DNA of 40,847 bases from an uncultured Pseudomonadota bacterium (lineage in GTDB: Bacteria; Pseudomonadota; Gammaproteobacteria; Burkholderiales; Eutrophovitaceae), in NCBI GenBank assembly GCA_913057675.1, contig CAJXOL010000007.1:1-40847 (forward strand), given 5' to 3'. The position numbers were made by a program, and so were the translations under genes. The notes below the pieces were generated by a model. That model was not told the origin of the DNA. It ran no database searches and saw nothing but the letters and a program-made list of their open reading frames with translations. Shown in pieces: positions 23,102 to 31,696 of this stretch (positions are counted from its first letter, which is position 1; the number at the start of each line of letters is the position of its first letter).

Positions 23102-23926
23102 ATGATTGATGTCAAGTGTTCCAAACAGTTTCTTGTTCCCATTTTTGCAGCATTGTTTTTGTCCAGTTGCGGCGGACCAGATGTCGCACAGATCATTGAT
23201 GATGCTCTAGTCGCTGAGCATCGGACTCCTGCCTATGCTGAGCGAGATGAGTTCCGACATCCAAAAGAGACGCTGCTCTTCTTTGGTTTAAAACCGGAAA
23301 GTTCTGTGGTCGAAATCACGCCCGGGTTTGGTTGGTACGCTGAGATTCTGGCCCCGTTGCTTAGCGGTAATGGACAGTATTACTACACTTCCTATACGTT
23401 GGATGAGGATATTAATCCTTACTTTATTAAAGTAGAAAAGGCATTTAAAGAAAAAATTGCGCTGAACCCTGATATTTACGAGAAACTAACTTGGGTTCAT
23501 TTCGACTCAAGTCAGCCTGAGTTTGCGCCGGATGGCCCCGTTGACATGGTTCTGACATTCAGAAACGTGCATAACTGGGCAAAATCTGGAGCTACTGAAT
23601 CAATGTTTGCTGGCTTTGCCCAGGCGCTCAAGCCGGGCGGTGTTCTCGGTCTTGTCGAACATAGAGCGAAACCAGGAACGCCGTTAGAGGAGCAGATTCG
23701 CAGTGGCTACATGACAGTCGAATATGTTGTTCAAATGGCAAAAAATGCTGGCTTTCGTTTAGATGCCTCTTCCGAGATTAATGCAAACTCTAAGGACACT
23801 ACCGATCATCCAGGCGGTGTTTGGAACTTATTGCCGAACCTCAGAAATGTATCGGAAGAAGACAAAGTTGCGATCGTAACGATTGGAGAGTCCGATCGAA
23901 TGACTTTGAGGTTTGTTAAAGAGTAA
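23102..23926 (+). CDS. Lipoprotein with class I methyltransferase fold
   Basis: A 274-aa protein with an N-terminal lipoprotein signal: hydrophobic FLVPIFAALFLSSCGG, lipobox LSSC, so lipid attachment to the Cys at ~24. The rest resembles predicted methyltransferases (COG4798-like): a motif I-like VVEITPGFGWYAEILAPLL (~66-84), LTFRNVHNW (~148-156), and ALKPGGVLGLVEHRA (~174-188). The acidic-residue/glycine pattern is relaxed (EITPGFG). A SAM enzyme outside the cytoplasm lacks an obvious methyl donor, so an altered function is possible. AGGAGG lies 7 nt before ATG 23102, a perfect ribosome binding site. It lies between ureG and fhs and has no evident partner. Confidence 0.8.
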   Translation: MIDVKCSKQFLVPIFAALFLSSCGGPDVAQIIDDALVAEHRTPAYAERDEFRHPKETLLFFGLKPESSVVEITPGFGWYAEILAPLLSGNGQYYYTSYTLDEDINPYFIKVEKAFKEKIALNPDIYEKLTWVHFDSSQPEFAPDGPVDMVLTFRNVHNWAKSGATESMFAGFAQALKPGGVLGLVEHRAKPGTPLEEQIRSGYMTVEYVVQMAKNAGFRLDASSEINANSKDTTDHPGGVWNLLPNLRNVSEEDKVAIVTIGESDRMTLRFVKE

Positions 23927-23972
23927 GTTGATTGAACATTAGTTTTCGTAACATGAAAGTGAAAGATTAAAG

Positions 23973-25649
23973 ATGCTAACTGACATAGAAATTGCCCAAC
24001 AGGCTAAGTTAAAACGGATCGCTGAGATTGCCACGCAACGGTTGGGTATTCCTGAGGAGCATGTGGAGCCTTATGGGCATTACAAAGCTAAATTGACCAA
24101 TGAATTTGTCGCGAGCTTACAAGACAAACCGGACGGCAAATTAATTTTGGTCACGGCCATCAGTCCGACTCCAGCAGGTGAGGGTAAAACCACGACCACA
24201 GTAGGGCTTGGCGATGCGATGAACTCTATCGGCAAGGATGCGCTAATTTGTTTAAGGGAACCGAGTCTGGGGCCTGTTTTCGGAATGAAAGGTGGTGCTG
24301 CCGGTGGTGGATTCGCACAAATTGTACCGATGGAGGATATTAACCTTCACTTTACGGGCGATTTCAACGCTATACAGTTAGCTAATAACTTGTTGTCAGC
24401 GATGCTCGACAATCATATCCATCACGGAAATTCCTTAGGTATTGATGTGCGTCGTATCACATGGAAACGTGTAGTAGACATGAATGATCGGGCGCTCCGC
24501 TCTATAGTTGTCTCTCTAGGTGGTCCGGGGAACGGTTATCCACGTGAAGATGGGTTCGACATCGTAGTTGCTTCTGAAGTGATGGCGATTCTTTGCCTCG
24601 CTGAATCTATGACGGACTTAAAAGAACGTTTGGGTCGTATTGTCGTGGCGTATACCCGAGATAAAAAACCAGTTCTCGCTGCTGAGCTCGAGGCACATGG
24701 TGCCATGGCTGTTTTATTAAAAGATGCTGTGAAGCCAAATTTGGTTCAAACTTTGGAAAATAATCCAGCAATTATTCATGGTGGGCCATTCGCTAATATC
24801 GCTCATGGATGTAATTCAGTGATTGCGACGAGGACATCACTCAAGTTGGCTGATTACGTGATCACAGAGGCGGGGTTCGGTGCAGATCTCGGTGCAGAGA
24901 AATTCATTGATATCAAGTGTCGAAAATCTGGATTGAAACCAGATGTGGTGGTGCTTGTGGCCACGATTCGAGCGTTAAAGTTTCATGGAGGTATCGCGTT
25001 AGCGGATTTAAACCAAGAAAACTTAATGGCGCTGGATGCTGGTTTCGCAAATTTGGAACGCCACGTCGATAACATGCGTAACGTCTTTAATCTGCCTTGT
25101 GTGGTGTCGATTAATCATTTCACCCATGACTCGGATGCTGAAATAACCTTGCTTCAAGAGCGATGCGATGCGCTTGGTGTGTCGGTGGTTGTGTCTAAGC
25201 ACTGGGCAGAGGGTGGTAAGGGTGCGCAAGCGCTGGCGCACAAAGTTATCGATATTATTGAGAATGAAAAACCTGAGCTTACATTTGCTTACGAAGATGA
25301 GGATAGTCTTGAGCACAAAATAGAATCAATTGCGATAAAGATTTATGGGGCTGCTGATGTTAAGTTTGATACGAAAGCCAAAATCAGACTGGCCGAGCTT
25401 GAGAAGGAAGGCCATGGGGCATTGCCAGTCTGTATCGCTAAAACGCAGTATTCCTTTTCCATTGATCCTAGCCTTAAAGGTGCGCCAACTGGGCATACGC
25501 TAACCGTGCGTGAGATTCGACTATCTGCTGGTGCAGGGTTTGTCGTCGTAGTATGTGGAGACGTCATGACGATGCCTGGTTTGCCGAAGGTCCCTGCGGC
25601 TACTCGTATTGATTTGAGCGGAGATGGGAAAGTTGTTGGGTTGTTTTAA
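23973..25649 (+). CDS. fhs: Formate-tetrahydrofolate ligase
   Basis: A 558-aa ATP-dependent enzyme that makes 10-formyl-THF from formate and THF in cytoplasmic one-carbon metabolism. The phosphate-binding loop [11 protein letters not shown] is at 66-76. Other family marks are [34 protein letters not shown] and [13 protein letters not shown]. The length matches the family (about 555-560). It is 42 nt upstream of a GltD-like flavoprotein on the same strand. Known contexts are purine synthesis, serine/glycine interconversion and oxidation of methyl groups from betaine-like compounds. Confidence 0.97.
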   Translation: MLTDIEIAQQAKLKRIAEIATQRLGIPEEHVEPYGHYKAKLTNEFVASLQDKPDGKLILVTAISPTPAGEGKTTTTVGLGDAMNSIGKDALICLREPSLGPVFGMKGGAAGGGFAQIVPMEDINLHFTGDFNAIQLANNLLSAMLDNHIHHGNSLGIDVRRITWKRVVDMNDRALRSIVVSLGGPGNGYPREDGFDIVVASEVMAILCLAESMTDLKERLGRIVVAYTRDKKPVLAAELEAHGAMAVLLKDAVKPNLVQTLENNPAIIHGGPFANIAHGCNSVIATRTSLKLADYVITEAGFGADLGAEKFIDIKCRKSGLKPDVVVLVATIRALKFHGGIALADLNQENLMALDAGFANLERHVDNMRNVFNLPCVVSINHFTHDSDAEITLLQERCDALGVSVVVSKHWAEGGKGAQALAHKVIDIIENEKPELTFAYEDEDSLEHKIESIAIKIYGAADVKFDTKAKIRLAELEKEGHGALPVCIAKTQYSFSIDPSLKGAPTGHTLTVREIRLSAGAGFVVVVCGDVMTMPGLPKVPAATRIDLSGDGKVVGLF

Positions 25650-25691
25650 TGTTTGGATGTCTCGCATGAAATCGGGTCGAGAGCCGTTACG

Positions 25692-27467
25692 ATGAGCGGC
25701 CCCAAAATTACTGCGCTCACAAAGCCCGAGGGGATCAGTAGTCACGCGCGAGACATTGCTTGGGTTGAGGCGAACATTCCATGTCAGGTCGCCTGTCCCG
25801 CGGGAACCGATATTCCTGGATATATTGAGGCGATCAACAATGGAAAATTAGACGAAGCCTATTCCATCAATTTTAGGGATAACGTGTTTCCTGGCGTTCT
25901 TGGGCGCGTGTGCTCTAGGCCTTGTGAAAGTGCATGTAGGCACAGCAGGCCAGGTCTTGGAGATTCTGTAGCTATTTGTGCTCTCAAAAGATCATCAGCT
26001 GATCTGGGTGGCGCACTCACTATCCGACCCGAAATGAAATCATCCAGTGGTTATCATGTCGCGGTTATTGGTGCTGGTGTTGCGGGGCTGGCTGCTGCGC
26101 GAGACCTCGCATTGGAGGGGCACAAGGTTATCGTGTATGAAAAGCACAGTCGTCCGGGAGGCATGATGGTGCAAGGGATTCCGTCGTTTCGATTGCCTAG
26201 AGATGTGGTTGAGCATGAGATTAATCAGGTTTTATCTCTCGGTGTGGAACTCAAGTGCGGTGTCAGTATTGGTAATGATTACAGTCTTGATACACTTGTT
26301 GATTCGCATGATGCGGTCGTTCTGGCTGCAGGAACTTTAAATGGTAACCGTTTAGATATCCCTGGGGGTAACCTGGCGGGAGTTGAGCATGGCCTAGAGT
26401 TCCTTATGATGGTTAATGAACAAGGTCGAAAACACATAGGCTCTAATGTTGTGGTAATCGGTGGTGGATATACTGCAATGGACTGCGCGCGAACGGCTAT
26501 TAGATTAGGGGCAGAGACTGCTGTGTATTACCGTCGTGGACCTCAGGATATGGTTGTCTTGCCTGGTGAGGTTCAAGAATTGTTGAATGAGACCGGGGCA
26601 ATGAATTATTTTAAAACGCCTAGCCAATTTCGTGGTGGGGAATCAATTCAACAAGTTTCTTTGGCGAAGACGCGTATTGATATGGAAGGCGGGAAGTCGA
26701 TCATTCGTATAGATACGGGTAGTTCAACGGATATTGATGTGGATAGTGTGATTTTAGCTACAGGTCAGACCGCAGATACAGACTGGATTTCAGGACACAT
26801 CAGAGAAGCCATCTTAAATGAGCAAGGCGATGTTTCGATAGCCCAAGGCGCGCTTACGCCAGATCCTAAAGTGTTTGTGGCGGGTGACTTTGCTACCGGT
26901 GCCACAACGCTGATCGATGCAATAGCCCATGGGCGAAAAACCGCTTCACTTGTGACGCGATTCCTCACTGGGCAGGATATATCCAGTAGGAAAGTTCAGA
27001 TTGAAAAAAAACGTTTTGGCGTTGATTTTGAAGGAGGTCGATTTCTCAGAACGCAAGAAATGAATGTTATTCCGATTACTCCGGTCCCAGCGCTCGATTT
27101 GGTGGATAGGCAAGGCAGCAAGGAAGTTGAACTTGGGTATGACAATGGGACCAGTGTAGAAGCCGCTAAGCGGTGCTACTTATGCCATTACAAGTTTGAA
27201 ATTGACAACAGATTATGTGTGCTTTGCGATGAATGCATAAAGGTGAAGCCTACAGAGGGCTGTATCTTGCCCGTATCGGGTCTAGAGGTTGATGCTGCTG
27301 GGGTAGTTGTTAGGTATAAGCACCTGCAGAAAGGCAAATCAGATTCTCTTTACTATAATCAGCTTTGGATCGATCAAGACAAGTGTATCCGTTGTGGTCA
27401 ATGTGAAGCGGTATGCCCGGTTGGTGCCATATCAATACAAAAGGTTAGCTTTGTTAAAGTGCAGTAA
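25692..27467 (+). CDS. GltD-like FAD/NAD(P) oxidoreductase with C-terminal iron-sulfur domain
   Basis: A 591-aa flavoprotein. The N-terminal [4Fe-4S] region has cysteines at C31, C35, C74, C78 and C82 (CQVACPAGTD, CSRPCESACRH), as in the glutamate synthase small chain and related proteins. FAD is bound at VIGAGVAGLAAA (~126-137) and NAD(P) at VVVIGGGYTAMDCARTA (~263). The C-terminus adds two further cysteine groups: CYLC...CVLCDEC...C and the ferredoxin motif CIRCGQCEAVCP. It therefore probably passes electrons between NAD(P)H and ferredoxin or another carrier. The frame is open to TTG 25653; I chose ATG 25692. No glutamate synthase large subunit is nearby; the partner gene is fhs. Confidence 0.88.
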   Translation: MSGPKITALTKPEGISSHARDIAWVEANIPCQVACPAGTDIPGYIEAINNGKLDEAYSINFRDNVFPGVLGRVCSRPCESACRHSRPGLGDSVAICALKRSSADLGGALTIRPEMKSSSGYHVAVIGAGVAGLAAARDLALEGHKVIVYEKHSRPGGMMVQGIPSFRLPRDVVEHEINQVLSLGVELKCGVSIGNDYSLDTLVDSHDAVVLAAGTLNGNRLDIPGGNLAGVEHGLEFLMMVNEQGRKHIGSNVVVIGGGYTAMDCARTAIRLGAETAVYYRRGPQDMVVLPGEVQELLNETGAMNYFKTPSQFRGGESIQQVSLAKTRIDMEGGKSIIRIDTGSSTDIDVDSVILATGQTADTDWISGHIREAILNEQGDVSIAQGALTPDPKVFVAGDFATGATTLIDAIAHGRKTASLVTRFLTGQDISSRKVQIEKKRFGVDFEGGRFLRTQEMNVIPITPVPALDLVDRQGSKEVELGYDNGTSVEAAKRCYLCHYKFEIDNRLCVLCDECIKVKPTEGCILPVSGLEVDAAGVVVRYKHLQKGKSDSLYYNQLWIDQDKCIRCGQCEAVCPVGAISIQKVSFVKVQ

Positions 27468-27588
27468 CGACACTTTTCTTTCAGTTTGTTACGATCTATA
27501 CTAAATATGTTATGTCGAGAGCCAGCGCTATTAATTGGTGTGCTAGTTCTCGAAACGCGAAGTTCATCCATAACGATGGGGGTAGAGC

Positions 27589-28149
27589 GTGGCATTTGTA
27601 TTAGCACTTGATGCGACTGGTGTCCCCAGTCGATGGCTGCAACTAGAGAATGCAATCACTTATCATGCCCGAGGTATGGTGGCTTGGTCGCTAGGTGAGG
27701 CGATAGCTACATTTCGTGGTGGCGTGTCGCGTTTAACCGGTGAGCGATCGGAGATTCAAACCCAAAGTATTATTGCTATTAAAGGTTCTGTGGATCGATT
27801 TATGGGTAATCCACATCCTTCATTAACAAACAGCGCCTTGTTTTCTCGTGACCGTAAAATCTGCGCGTACTGCGGTGATCAATATCGAGAAAGAGAACTT
27901 TCGCGCGATCACATCACTCCTGTTCATGGAGGTGGTGAAGATAAATGGATGAATGTCGTTACTGCTTGTCGACCTTGTAACATCAGAAAGGGTGGGCGTA
28001 ATCCGGATCAGGCGAAAATGCCGTTGTTGTTTTTGCCGTATATTCCGAATAGGTACGAGCATTTAGTTTTGCAAAATAGAACAATTTTGCAAGATCAGGC
28101 TGAATATTTAATGGCAAAGGTGCCGAAGTATAGTCGTCTTCATGGCTAG
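27589..28149 (+). CDS. HNH endonuclease
   Basis: A 186-aa protein with a C-terminal HNH nuclease domain. Zinc-type cysteine pairs are C92/C95 (CAYC) and C127/C130 (CRPC). Catalytic residues are D107-H108 (SRDHITP), H113 and N122 (WMNVVTAC), followed by NIRKGGRNP. The first ~85 residues form a separate helical region with no motif I know. The start is GTG 27589, with a GGGGG stretch upstream. It stands alone, without a methyltransferase or restriction partner, so a restriction role is not supported. This type is a common chromosomal gene of unknown role. Confidence 0.88.
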   Translation: MAFVLALDATGVPSRWLQLENAITYHARGMVAWSLGEAIATFRGGVSRLTGERSEIQTQSIIAIKGSVDRFMGNPHPSLTNSALFSRDRKICAYCGDQYRERELSRDHITPVHGGGEDKWMNVVTACRPCNIRKGGRNPDQAKMPLLFLPYIPNRYEHLVLQNRTILQDQAEYLMAKVPKYSRLHG

Positions 28150-28185
28150 GCTACCTGAGGCAATCTTATTAAAGTAGGTGAATTC

Positions 28186-29019
28186 TTGAAAAAAATTATA
28201 TCCATATTTCTAGTTTGTGCGGTTTTGGTAGGCTGCAAATCTAATCCAATTTCTGGTCGCGCACAGTTTATGTTAGTGCCAGAAAATATGGCGATTAGTG
28301 AGTCAAACAAGGCTTATAAAGCAATGCTTACGCCAATTAAGAAAGATGGAAAGCTTAATGCTGACCCAGATATGCTTGAGCGAGTGAAAACTATTACCAG
28401 TCGTTTGGTGGCTCAGGCAGTGATCTACCGACCCGATGCGGCAAATTGGAATTGGTCCGTGCAAGTGATTGATGAACCGGAGATCATAAATGCATGGTGT
28501 ATGGCTGGTGGAAGGATGGCAATTTATTCAGGACTCATTTTAAAACTTGAAGCAACCGATGATGAAATTGCTCAAGTAATGGGTCATGAAATCTCTCATG
28601 CATTGTTGTCCCACACCCGCGAGCGTATGTCTCGTGCTTTAGCTATGCAATTGGGTATTACGGCGATGTCTATTGCGGTGTCAGACGAAAAATATGGTGG
28701 TATTGCTATTCAGGGGACAGCGATGGCCGCTATCATTGCATTGGAGTTACCTAATAGTCGAACGGCAGAGAGCGAGAGCGACCGATTGGGTATTGAAATC
28801 GCGGCGAAAGCTGGCTTTGATCCAAAGGCGGCTGTAACGTTATGGAAAAAAATGGCTGATGAGAGTGGGCAAAAAGATTCGCGTTTTGATTTCCTCTCTA
28901 CTCATCCTGCGCCTGTTAAGCGTATGGAAGAGTTGGAAATATTAACCCAGGCAATGATGCCTTATTACGAAGATATGTCGCCTAAGCCTGTCCATCCCGT
29001 GAGTGCGGGCGACATCTAA
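28186..29019 (+). CDS. M48-family metallopeptidase lipoprotein
   Basis: A 277-aa zinc peptidase of the LoiP/YcaL/BepA-like group, acting in envelope quality control. The lipoprotein signal is IISIFLVCAVLVGC, with Cys17 as the lipidation site. The zinc motif HEISH (H134, E135, H138) sits in VMGHEISHALLSHTRE, and the third ligand is in SRTAESESDRLG (~197). FLSTHPAPVKRMEEL is the typical C-terminal motif. The start is TTG 28186: TAGGTG lies just upstream, and no ATG would keep the signal peptide. There is no TPR tail, so it resembles short members. Confidence 0.93.
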   Translation: MKKIISIFLVCAVLVGCKSNPISGRAQFMLVPENMAISESNKAYKAMLTPIKKDGKLNADPDMLERVKTITSRLVAQAVIYRPDAANWNWSVQVIDEPEIINAWCMAGGRMAIYSGLILKLEATDDEIAQVMGHEISHALLSHTRERMSRALAMQLGITAMSIAVSDEKYGGIAIQGTAMAAIIALELPNSRTAESESDRLGIEIAAKAGFDPKAAVTLWKKMADESGQKDSRFDFLSTHPAPVKRMEELEILTQAMMPYYEDMSPKPVHPVSAGDI

Positions 29020-29087
29020 AACCTTCAGGCAGACCCTTTAGTCACATGAGAAGCATCTACGATGTGATCTGTTTATTGTGAGAATAC

Positions 29088-29116
29088 AAAAAAAGAGGCA
29101 CCCGAAGGTGCCTTTA
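29088..29116 (-). terminator. Intrinsic terminator for the minus-strand operon
   Basis: AGGCACC (29096-29102) and GGTGCCT (29107-29113) form a 7-bp stem with the loop CGAA. Read on the minus strand, the stem is followed by C-TTTTTTT (plus 29088-29094), a strong terminator for the acyl-CoA dehydrogenase operon. On the plus strand only TTT follows, so it may also stop the peptidase transcript weakly. Confidence 0.8.
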
Positions 29117-29119
29117 AAA

Positions 29120-29135
29120 ATCCTCATATGAGGAT
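29120..29135. repeat. 16-bp perfect palindrome
   Basis: ATCCTCATATGAGGAT is fully self-complementary. It lies 4-7 nt from the terminator stem, in the gap between the convergent M48 and acyl-CoA dehydrogenase genes. It may be an accessory hairpin or a protein site; function unknown. Confidence 0.6.
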
Positions 29136-29233
29136 ATAGGGGAACGTATGAACCGCCGGAGTCGAGAAGCGGCACATACAATGAGATAGACTGGCTAGGG
29201 ATGCGAAGGTTCCCAAATATGTACGGGTATTCT

Positions 29234-30382
29234 TTAAATTTTTCGGCTGATAATTTCCTTCATGATCTCATCCGTCCCACCATAAATACGCTGTACTCGA
29301 GCGTCGGCAAACATGCGTCCAATGAGGTATTCGTCCATGAATCCATAACCACCATGGAGTTGAACGCATTCATCAACCAGCAGGTTTTGTTGTTGGGTTA
29401 ACCATAACTTTGCCGCCGAGGCGGTTTCCGTATCTAGTGTTCCACAGAGTATTTTGTTGATGCAATCGTCAACGAATGCTCGGGCAACTTTCAAGGTCGT
29501 AACCATATTGGCTAAGACGAATCGAGAGTTTTGTTTGTTAATTAAAGGTTCGCCAAAAACCTTTCGATTTCTAACGTAATCTACGGTAAGTTTATAGGCC
29601 CCCTCCATCGCGCCCATAGCCATATCAGCAATTAACAGGCGCTCGTAGGGAAGGTCTGCCATGATCTGAGAAAGCCCTCGGCCGGGAGTGCCGCCTAGAA
29701 TGTGATTGGCGCTGAGATTTATATTGTCGAAAAAAAGTTCTGAGGTGTCTTGGGCTTTGAGGCCGATTTTTTTAAGTCGATTTCCAACTGAATAGCCTGT
29801 GTGCTTTTTGGTTTCAATGATGAAAACAGAAAATTTGCCACTATCTTCATGGGTTTCTATTCTTGCAAAGACTAAAACTAATTCTGCTAAATAACCATTT
29901 GTGATGAATGTTTTTGAGCCATTTAGGAAGAATTCATTATCTCTTGCAGTCGCCTTGGTGCGAATGCCCCTAAGGTCTGAACCTGCATCTGGTTCGGACA
30001 TCGCTATTGCACCAACGAGTTCACCTCGAGCGAGCTGGGGAAGATAGTATTGTCTCTGCTCTTCAGTGCCATGGTTGAGTAGGTAGTGTGCAACGATGCT
30101 ATGAACGGATGGGCTCATACCCGTTAGACCACGATGTCCCATTGCTTCATACAGGATAGCTTCATGTCTAAAGTCGCCACCACCACCGCCATATTTAACT
30201 GGTATATCTGTACATAAAATGCCAATCTCTCCAGCTCGCCTCCAGATCTCATGACCCACGTGTCCTCGTTGCCTTGATTCCTCATCAAAAGGAACCATTT
30301 CTGTATCTAGGAAGCGTTCAACTGTTTCCTTATATGTTGTTAATTCTTCGTTTAGCCAAGAGGGCTGGAAATCATAAGGCAT
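29234..30382 (-). CDS. Acyl-CoA dehydrogenase
   Basis: A 382-aa FAD enzyme that introduces an alpha-beta double bond into an acyl-CoA. Typical motifs are AIAMSEPDAGSDLRGI (~125-140), FITNG (~159-163), LHGGYGFMDEYLIGRMFAD and the C-terminal YGGTDEIMKEIISR. The C-terminal position has Gly where MCAD has the catalytic Glu. Instead E247 in PYERLL matches the base of the isovaleryl-CoA/long-chain subgroup. Exact substrate unknown. The frame extends to 30445 inside the thiolase gene, but ATG 30382 gives the family N-terminus and leaves 5 nt after the thiolase stop. It is the last gene of the minus-strand group, before a strong terminator. Confidence 0.94.
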   Translation of the reverse strand: MPYDFQPSWLNEELTTYKETVERFLDTEMVPFDEESRQRGHVGHEIWRRAGEIGILCTDIPVKYGGGGGDFRHEAILYEAMGHRGLTGMSPSVHSIVAHYLLNHGTEEQRQYYLPQLARGELVGAIAMSEPDAGSDLRGIRTKATARDNEFFLNGSKTFITNGYLAELVLVFARIETHEDSGKFSVFIIETKKHTGYSVGNRLKKIGLKAQDTSELFFDNINLSANHILGGTPGRGLSQIMADLPYERLLIADMAMGAMEGAYKLTVDYVRNRKVFGEPLINKQNSRFVLANMVTTLKVARAFVDDCINKILCGTLDTETASAAKLWLTQQQNLLVDECVQLHGGYGFMDEYLIGRMFADARVQRIYGGTDEIMKEIISRKI

Positions 30383-30387
30383 GATGA

Positions 30388-31575
30388 TCAGTAGGTCTGG
30401 CAGTTTTCGAAAATGGTGACATTGGCCATGCCACCACCTTCGCACATGGTTTGAAGACCTAATTTCATTTTTTTTGTTTTTAAGGCATGTATCAGCGTTG
30501 TGGCTAGTTTTGTTCCGGAGCTTCCTAGAGGGTGTCCAAGAGCGATGGCTCCACCATGAACATTCAGCTTATCTGGATCCACTTGGGTCGCGCTAAGCCA
30601 CGCTAATGGTACTGAGGCAAAGGCTTCATTCACTTCAAACAAGTCGATGTCTACTGCGGAGAGATTTGATTTTTTCAGCGCATGCGCTGTTGCGGGAATA
30701 GGCGCTTCGAGCATGATGACTGGGTCGTGTCCAATCACCGACATCTGACGTATTCGAACCAATGGCTCTACTCCAAGACGCTTTAATCCTTTCTCGTTAC
30801 ATACAATCACGCCACTCGCGCCATCACAAATTTGACTGGCCGTAGCCGCAGTGATTTTTCCATTCTCGAGAATTGGCTTCACAGCAGCAATACCTTCAAT
30901 CGTTGCGTCAAACCTAATCCCTTGATCAGCGTCATGAGGTTCCCCAGTCGAGTTTCCTAGAGCGTCTTTAACTTCGATGGATACGATTTCATTTTTGAAA
31001 GCATCATGCTTATGTGCTTCTGCCGCTCGTCTGTGACTCTCCAAGGCAAATTCATCAAGTTCGCGTCTCGATAGTCCATAGCGCTTGACTAACATTTCAG
31101 CGCCATTAAATTGACTGAATTCAACGTTAGGATAGCGTTTTTGGAGGTTCGGACTCATATAGTGTCCCATGCCGTTGTTCTGAGGCAGCGTTGTCGTTGA
31201 AAACATAGGTGTTCGCGTCATGCTCTCAACCCCACCAGCAACGACTACGTCCATACTGCCCGACATGACAGCTTGAGCGGCAAAATGAAGTGCTTGTTGG
31301 GATGAGCCACATTGCCGATCAACACTCGTGGCGGGAACCGATTCAGGGAGTTGCGACGCCAAAACTATATTTCGAGCCACGTTCATTGCTTGTTCTCCTA
31401 TTTGGCTCACACTTCCCATAATGACGTCTTCAATCACATCTGGAGGACAATCAATTTCTTTTAATAGTGCATTAATAACCTGAGCACCTAGATCGACGGG
31501 GTGCCAATTGGCCAAGAGACCTCCACGACGACCACCTGCAGTTCTAAGAGCGGCTACAACGTATGCATTATTCAT
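30388..31575 (-). CDS. Thiolase (acetyl-CoA C-acyltransferase)
   Basis: A 395-aa thiolase that cleaves 3-ketoacyl-CoA with CoA, or condenses two acyl-CoA. The nucleophile is C89 (SVDRQCGSS), the second-site His is H348 (GGAIALGHPLG), and the base is C378 (TMCEGGGM). N316/E317 (EVNEAFA) is also conserved. Length is normal. It could degrade acetoacetyl-CoA formed downstream of the nearby BKACE step, or serve beta-oxidation with the acyl-CoA dehydrogenase that follows after 5 nt. Confidence 0.95.
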   Translation of the reverse strand: MNNAYVVAALRTAGGRRGGLLANWHPVDLGAQVINALLKEIDCPPDVIEDVIMGSVSQIGEQAMNVARNIVLASQLPESVPATSVDRQCGSSQQALHFAAQAVMSGSMDVVVAGGVESMTRTPMFSTTTLPQNNGMGHYMSPNLQKRYPNVEFSQFNGAEMLVKRYGLSRRELDEFALESHRRAAEAHKHDAFKNEIVSIEVKDALGNSTGEPHDADQGIRFDATIEGIAAVKPILENGKITAATASQICDGASGVIVCNEKGLKRLGVEPLVRIRQMSVIGHDPVIMLEAPIPATAHALKKSNLSAVDIDLFEVNEAFASVPLAWLSATQVDPDKLNVHGGAIALGHPLGSSGTKLATTLIHALKTKKMKLGLQTMCEGGGMANVTIFENCQTY

Positions 31576-31696
31576 TAATATTTCCGTTTTTAAACTATCG
31601 CGCTTATGTTTGAAAAAACCATTGAAACAAACAATATTGTGTTGGCTACCCTAGTATTCTCTTTCCAAGAATGATTTGGATTACACAAAAATTTTT

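Noticed and set aside
27589-28149. HNH gene as part of a restriction-modification or anti-phage system
   Set aside because: No methyltransferase, helicase or other defence gene adjoins it; the neighbours are a flavoprotein and an M48 peptidase.
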